Shown one piece after another: positions 30,856 to 35,214 of a DNA stretch of 35,214 nt. Position 1 is the first letter of the stretch. Each line of letters begins with the position of its first letter. The stretch comes from a virus: positions 1-35,214 of IMG/VR virus record IMGVR_UViG_3300048580_000579. One strand, written 5' to 3'. The position numbers and the translations under genes are program-made. The notes under the pieces were generated by a model, which worked only from the letters and a program-made list of their open reading frames with translations, was not told the origin of the DNA and searched no databases.

Positions 30856-33513
30856 ATGAACCACGACCTCTACCGAGAAGTCCTGCCCCGCATCGAGCGC
30901 GACTTCGAATTCAAGAAGACCACCGGCGGCTGGCTGCAGGGCGGCAAGTGCCCATCCTGCGGCAAGAAGGAACTGTTCACTAGCAAGGAGCACCCCTGGG
31001 TGCTCAAGTGCGGCCGGCTCGCCAAGTGCGGCGCCGAGCACCACGTCAAGGAGCTCTACCCGGAACTGTTCGAAAACTGGGGCGACCGTTACCAGAAGAC
31101 GCCGGAGAACCCCAACGCCGCCGCCGACGCCTACCTGCGCGACGCCCGCGGCTTCCAGCTCGACCGCATCGCCGGCGCCTACGTCCAGGAAGCCTACTAC
31201 GACCCGGTCAAGAAGATCGGCTCCACCACCGTCCGCTTCCCGCTGGCCAACGGCCACTACTGGGAACGCATCATCGACCAGCCGTCCCGCTTCGGCAGCA
31301 AGAAGGCCCACTTCAACAAGGGCGCCAGCTATGCCGGCACGGTCTGGACGCCGCCGATGCAGCGCCCGGATGACGAGGTGTGGATCGTCGAGGGCATCTT
31401 CGACAGCATCGCCCTGATGCACCACGGCATCTGGGCCGCCTCGGCCATGTCGTGCAATAACTACCCGCACCTCTTCCTCGCCGGCATCGCCGACTACTGC
31501 GCCAGCAACGACAAAAAGCGCCCCAGGCTGGTCTGGGCGCTCGACGGCGACGCCGCCGGCCGCTCCTACATCAAGCGCTGGGTCGACCGCAGCCGCACCG
31601 AAGGCTGGGATGCCTCGGCCGCCGTTATCCGCCAGCAGGGCCGCACCAAGCGCGACTGGAACGACCAGCACCTGGCCAACCGGCTGCAGGAAGCCGATAT
31701 CGACGACTGCCGCTACCGCGGCCGCCTGCTGACCGCCAAGAGCGCCGCCGACAAGGCCTCGCTGATGTACAAGCAGAAGCAGTGGTCAATGTTCTACTTC
31801 GATTTCGACAACCGCCTCTTCTGGTTCGAATTCGACGTCGTCAAATACAACGCCGAGTTCAACCGCATCAGCGAGGCCAACGAGTCGGGGATGACCTCGG
31901 AGCAGATCCGCGACCTCGCCCTCGAAGCCTCGCGCTCCGTCCGCCAGATCGCCAACTGCCTGCCCACGGCCCTCTACTACCAGGCCAACGAACTGACCGA
32001 CGAGCAGTGGTATTACCTGCGCGTCGATTTCCCGCACGACGGCCCCTCGGTCAAGAACACCTTCACCGGCACGCAGGTCCGCTCCTCCGGCGAATTCTCC
32101 AAGCGCCTGATCTCGATCGCCCCGGGTGCCCTCTACACCGGCTCGCAGCTGCACCTCGACCTCTGGCTCGAAAAGCAGATGTTCGCGATCAAGACGGTCA
32201 AGACCATCGACTACATCGGCTACAGCCGCGAGCACGGCGCCTGGGTCTTCGACGACATCGCCATCAAGGACGGCCGCGTCCATGAACTCAACGAAGAGGA
32301 CTACTTCGACATCGGCAAGATGGCGATCAAGAGCCTGAACCGCTCGGTCAATCTGGCCATCAACCCGGACCTCAAGGAATACGACCCCGAGTGGGCCAAG
32401 CTGCTCTGGTACTGCTTCAAGCAGAAGGGCATCGTCTGCCTGGCCTTCTGGCTCGGCTCCCTGTTCGCCGAACAGATCCGCGACCTGCAAGAGTCCTACC
32501 CCTTCATCGAGATCGTCGGCGACCCCGGCGCCGGCAAGTCGACCATCATCGAATTCCTCTGGCGTCTGTGCGGCCGCACCCAGTACGAAGGCTTCGACCC
32601 GCAGAAGGCGACCATCGCCGCCCGCGCCCGTAACTTCGCCCAGGTCAGCAACCTGCCCATCGTCCTGATCGAATCCGACCGCGACAGCGGCGACGACAAG
32701 AACCCCAAGCAGAAGGGCTTCGACTGGGACGAACTGAAGACGGCCTACAACGGCCGCAGCGTGCGCAGCACCGGCGTCAAGAACTCCGGCAACGACACCC
32801 GCGAGCCGCCCTTCCGCGGCGCCATCGTCATCAGCCAGAACGCCACCGTGACGGCCAGCGATGCCTTCATGCAACGCCTGATGCACGTCCATTTCGAACT
32901 GCAGCCGCACACCGAGTCCAGCCGCGAAGCCTTCCAGCGCCTCGCCCGCTACCCGGTGCAGCAGGTCAGCGGCTTCATCCTGCACGCCACCCGCGCCGAG
33001 GCTGCCATCCTCAAGACCGTCAGCGAGCGCACCCCGGTCCATGAACAGACGCTGGACGCCAACCCCAACGTCAAGCACTTCCGGATCATCAAGAACCACG
33101 CCCAACTGATGGCCCTGGTCGATGCCCTGGCCCACGTCATCGAGATGCGCGAGGAAACCATCGCCAGCGTGCACGCCGAGATCGTCCGCATGGCCGAAGA
33201 GCGCCAGCACACCATCAACGACGACCACCCGCGCATCCAGGAATTCTGGGAAGTCGTCGATTTCATCGAGAGCAAGGACGACACCACCTCGCTGCTCAAC
33301 CACAGCCGCGACGAAGACCGCATCGCCATCAACCTCAACGAATTCGTCGCCAGGGCCGACGCCTTCCGTCAGCAGATCCCCGACATGCGCGAGATCAAGA
33401 AGCTGCTGCGCACCAGCCGCGAGCGCAAGTTCGTCGAAGCCAACGCCACCATCAATTCGGGCATCCACGGCCGCAGCATCAAGGCCTGGATCTTCGAGAA
33501 GCCGGGCAAGTAA
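30856..33513 (+). CDS. TOPRIM primase-helicase
   Basis: The 885-residue protein has an N-terminal zinc-binding part (Cys32, Cys35, Cys52, Cys58). A TOPRIM domain follows (Glu179 in WIVEGIFDSIAL, and Asp230-Gly-Asp232). A middle region spans about 300-540. The helicase part has Walker A Gly555-Asp-Pro-Gly-Ala-Gly-Lys561-Ser-Thr and a probable Walker B 'PIVLIESDRD' (Glu606, Asp608). This layout is typical of phage bifunctional primase-helicases. It should prime and unwind DNA for phage replication. P2 uses instead the gpA rolling-circle initiator, which is not seen in this window. AT content and codons match the neighbours. Confidence 0.9.
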   Translation: MNHDLYREVLPRIERDFEFKKTTGGWLQGGKCPSCGKKELFTSKEHPWVLKCGRLAKCGAEHHVKELYPELFENWGDRYQKTPENPNAAADAYLRDARGFQLDRIAGAYVQEAYYDPVKKIGSTTVRFPLANGHYWERIIDQPSRFGSKKAHFNKGASYAGTVWTPPMQRPDDEVWIVEGIFDSIALMHHGIWAASAMSCNNYPHLFLAGIADYCASNDKKRPRLVWALDGDAAGRSYIKRWVDRSRTEGWDASAAVIRQQGRTKRDWNDQHLANRLQEADIDDCRYRGRLLTAKSAADKASLMYKQKQWSMFYFDFDNRLFWFEFDVVKYNAEFNRISEANESGMTSEQIRDLALEASRSVRQIANCLPTALYYQANELTDEQWYYLRVDFPHDGPSVKNTFTGTQVRSSGEFSKRLISIAPGALYTGSQLHLDLWLEKQMFAIKTVKTIDYIGYSREHGAWVFDDIAIKDGRVHELNEEDYFDIGKMAIKSLNRSVNLAINPDLKEYDPEWAKLLWYCFKQKGIVCLAFWLGSLFAEQIRDLQESYPFIEIVGDPGAGKSTIIEFLWRLCGRTQYEGFDPQKATIAARARNFAQVSNLPIVLIESDRDSGDDKNPKQKGFDWDELKTAYNGRSVRSTGVKNSGNDTREPPFRGAIVISQNATVTASDAFMQRLMHVHFELQPHTESSREAFQRLARYPVQQVSGFILHATRAEAAILKTVSERTPVHEQTLDANPNVKHFRIIKNHAQLMALVDALAHVIEMREETIASVHAEIVRMAEERQHTINDDHPRIQEFWEVVDFIESKDDTTSLLNHSRDEDRIAINLNEFVARADAFRQQIPDMREIKKLLRTSRERKFVEANATINSGIHGRSIKAWIFEKPGK

Positions 33514-33540
33514 CCGTTTTTTCAACCAAGGAGATCGACC

Positions 33541-34005
33541 ATGAACAACACCATCATCACCCGCGGCAAGCTGCAACGCCTGATCGGCGCCGCCACCAAT
33601 ATCCAGGCCCTGATGAACGACGGCACCCTGACTGCCGCCTGGGGCGAAGGCGACGCCGACCAGATCAACCTGGCCGTCAGCGCTTTCGACAACCTGACCA
33701 ACGCCGCCGCGCTGGCCGCCGCCGAGCAGAAAACCGCCAGCCCCTTCCTGAGATACCGCCGCGAAATCCTCGCCGACACCCCGTCCGGCGCCATGCTGCG
33801 CCTGCTCGTCCTCAACCTCTACAGCGAGGCCAGCTTCATCAACCTGCGCGCCATCATCGAACGCTGCGACCCGCTGGGCATCCGCGTCGCGCTGGAGTGC
33901 CTCACCCACTTCACCGAAAACGGCGACCGCGACAGCCAGTTCATGACCCTCGCCATGGAAATCGCCGAGGCCGCCGGCGATCAACCGTGTGAGGTGGCAG
34001 CATGA
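33541..34005 (+). CDS. Hypothetical early protein
   Basis: The 154-residue, mainly helical protein follows an AAGGAG site. It has RGKLQRLIGAATNIQALMND near the start and 'LRLLVLNLYSEASFINLRAI' in the middle. No enzyme motif, membrane span or Cys pair is visible. It directly follows the primase-helicase and overlaps the next gene by four bases, suggesting a replication-linked role that cannot be specified. Confidence 0.65.
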   Translation: MNNTIITRGKLQRLIGAATNIQALMNDGTLTAAWGEGDADQINLAVSAFDNLTNAAALAAAEQKTASPFLRYRREILADTPSGAMLRLLVLNLYSEASFINLRAIIERCDPLGIRVALECLTHFTENGDRDSQFMTLAMEIAEAAGDQPCEVAA

Positions 34006-34280
34006 AAAACATCGCCCAAAGCGTCGTTCTCTACGGCCCGGCCGGCTGCGGAAAGTCGACCAACGCGCAACGTATCTCCAAGGCGCTCAATCTTCCGCGC
34101 ATCGTCGAGTTCGATGAAATCCGGAACGATGCCCGCAAACAGCGCGCCCTGCCCGAGTTCGGAGTCCTTCTGATCACGCATGTCCCAGATGAAGTAAAGG
34201 CCAATTTCCGCCGCCTTTCCTATGACCATGCGATGACCGCCGTAGCCATCCATGAACAAATGCATGGAGGTGCAGCATGA
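34002..34280 (+). CDS. Minimal P-loop protein
   Basis: The 92-residue protein begins with a Walker A (VVLYGPAGCGKSTNAQRISK). It continues with VEFDEIRNDARKQ and LLITHVPDEV, a possible partial Walker B and sensor-like strand. It is far shorter than a full P-loop NTPase (usually 150 or more), so it may be a minimal nucleotide-binding protein or a reduced kinase/AAA fragment. Start and stop overlap its neighbours by four bases. Confidence 0.75.
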   Translation: MKNIAQSVVLYGPAGCGKSTNAQRISKALNLPRIVEFDEIRNDARKQRALPEFGVLLITHVPDEVKANFRRLSYDHAMTAVAIHEQMHGGAA

Positions 34281-34534
34281 AAAGCGGATACACCGTGACA
34301 GTACAAGTCCCGGATGACCTAACCGGATTCACCGACGTTTATCTGGCATCTCTCTGGCACCTATCTCAGGTCAATCCAGCCCCATTCGGCGACCCGGATG
34401 CCTGCAAGTTCGCGGAAAAGGTCGGGCGCGAAATCATCCGGCGGTTCGTTACCAATGTCGGCCCAGATTTATGGAACCACCAGGGCGTGCACATCGCTAC
34501 CAACAAGCGCATCGAGGAAGGGGCGACCGCATGA
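34277..34534 (+). CDS. Hypothetical early protein
   Basis: The 85-residue protein starts with an ATGA overlap. It contains 'SGYTVTVQVPDDLTGFTDVY' and 'SLWHLSQVNPAPFGDPDACK', suggesting a mixed alpha/beta fold. No family is recognised, although similar short ORFs occur in phage early operons. Confidence 0.6.
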   Translation: MKSGYTVTVQVPDDLTGFTDVYLASLWHLSQVNPAPFGDPDACKFAEKVGREIIRRFVTNVGPDLWNHQGVHIATNKRIEEGATA

Positions 34535-34704
34535 AAAACCGCGACCTCATCGCCCTGCTGCAACAGCAGCCCGGCAACGCCACCCCCTACGTCCAGGTCA
34601 CCGACCCGGAAACCGGCAATCCCATCCTGGCCGCCGTCGTCGGCGTCGATCCCGCCGTCTCCCCGGCCTTCGGCACCGCCGTCGTCATCGAACTGGAGGA
34701 CTGA
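34531..34704 (+). CDS. Small hypothetical early protein
   Basis: From ATG 34531 (ATGA overlap) the product is 57 residues: MKNRDLIALLQQQPGNATPY, then 'VQVTDPETGNPILAAVVGVD' and a short acidic end. It resembles small phage proteins starting with a Leu-rich helix and one beta sheet. Function unknown. Confidence 0.6.
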   Translation: MKNRDLIALLQQQPGNATPYVQVTDPETGNPILAAVVGVDPAVSPAFGTAVVIELED

Positions 34705-34706
34705 CC

Positions 34707-35120
34707 ATGCCCACCATCTTCTACTCATACCAGGCCCGCTTCGTCGTCACCGGCCTCACCAACCTGGCCGACGAACTCGAACTCGCCGAAATCCCGGCCT
34801 GGCACACCATCGCCCGCGCCGCCGCCTGCCTTGAAAACCTGTTGTACGGAGAGGAGCCGGCAGACATCGCCGACGTGGCCGCCAGCCTCAAGGCGCTGAA
34901 CATCCCCAACCCGAGCTATCGCCAGTTCGGCAAGTTCACCTTCCTCCTCGTCGATCTGGCAATCGCCTTGCTCGACGGCGTCCGCCTCGGCCTGCTCGAC
35001 ATCCAGCCCAAGCTCCAGCGCCCGACGCTGATCGCCAAGCCGGTCTGGATCGGCCTCGACCTGGGCACCGACGACCGCACCGTCTTCGAATCAGCGCCAT
35101 GTGGGGTGTTCCATGTTTAG
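34707..35120 (+). CDS. Hypothetical early protein
   Basis: The 137-residue protein starts at ATG 34707 with a GGAGG site. It is helical and hydrophobic in places (TFLLVDLAIALLDGVRLGLL, about residues 75-95), possibly one membrane-associated helix. The end segment AKPVWIGLDLGTDDRTVFES is not a recognised motif. It overlaps the next start by eight bases. Confidence 0.55.
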   Translation: MPTIFYSYQARFVVTGLTNLADELELAEIPAWHTIARAAACLENLLYGEEPADIADVAASLKALNIPNPSYRQFGKFTFLLVDLAIALLDGVRLGLLDIQPKLQRPTLIAKPVWIGLDLGTDDRTVFESAPCGVFHV

Positions 35121-35214
35121 CCTCGCCGAACAAATAACCTCCGCCAGCCGCTACGCCACGCACGAAGCCGACCGCATCGCCAAAGAACGCCAGGATCGTG
35201 AAGCCCGCATGGCC
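35113..35214 (+). CDS. Partial ORF at the window end
   Basis: ATG 35113 opens a frame without a stop to the last base: MFSLAEQITSASRYATHEAD, then a charged helical part. Only 34 codons are visible. It overlaps the preceding gene, continuing the tightly packed early operon. Confidence 0.4.
   Translation, partial: MFSLAEQITSASRYATHEADRIAKERQDREARMA

Noticed and set aside
31786-33984. 732-codon antisense ORF over the primase-helicase
   Set aside because: The opposite strand carries zinc, TOPRIM and Walker motifs; the antisense product is Val/Gly/Asp-rich and unlike any protein.

Overview
The window is the left part of a P2-like (Peduovirinae-type) myovirus prophage in a GC-rich proteobacterium. 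A betaproteobacterium is most likely (inferred from base composition, codon use and protein style; no 16S or complete host gene is present). Bases 1-133 are host DNA. On the minus strand a gene end reads Thr-Ile-Glu-Trp-Glu-stop (116-133), the conserved C-terminus of GMP synthetase GuaA, followed by a terminator (50-73). Beyond that peptide the GuaA reading frame is lost, so this is the duplicated 3' end left by integration into guaA. The intact guaA, the other att site and the integrase should lie to the right of the window.

Layout: (1) 134-903 has no gene but carries a cluster of AGGTRAY heptamers. (2) 904-2342 is a small rightward accessory block: an OB-fold lipoprotein, a C4-type antisense RNA, an AntA-family antirepressor and a small ORF. 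(3) Portal Q and terminase P run leftward, and from 5393 the late genes run rightward in P2 order: O, N, M, [three-gene cargo], L, X, lysis genes with nested Rz/Rz1, R, S, V, W, J, I, a sialidase-like spike, H, G, FI, FII, E/E' (programmed -1 frameshift), T, U, D, and one small gene before a terminator at 28159. (4) 28229-29190 is the regulatory switch: a leftward Arc-like ribbon-helix-helix gene, a small rightward gene, a leftward XRE repressor, and a strong rightward early promoter with a palindromic operator over its -10. (5) The early operon encodes an RHH protein, a YdaT-like protein, an Ogr/Delta zinc-finger late activator, two small ORFs, an 885-residue TOPRIM primase-helicase and a string of overlapping small ORFs that runs off the right edge.

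How it fits together: the repressor at 28775 would hold the early promoter off. The C4 RNA would hold the antirepressor off. Once early transcription starts, the Ogr-like protein would activate the late operons. A 19-bp dyad (TGTAAG-N7-CYTACA or close variants) lies in the P/O divergent region, upstream of V, and upstream of L, which makes it the natural candidate for the Ogr binding site.

The most unusual parts are: the 3.1-kb cargo between M and L (a signal-peptide version of a phage virion-type protein, an unknown protein, and an SGNH hydrolase set inside a Gly/Thr/Ala repeat array); the P1-style C4/Ant module in a P2-like prophage; a sialidase-fold spike with an S74 self-cleaving chaperone next to the ordinary H fibre; and a primase-helicase where P2 has the gpA rolling-circle initiator. 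No tRNA, IS element or CRISPR array was seen.
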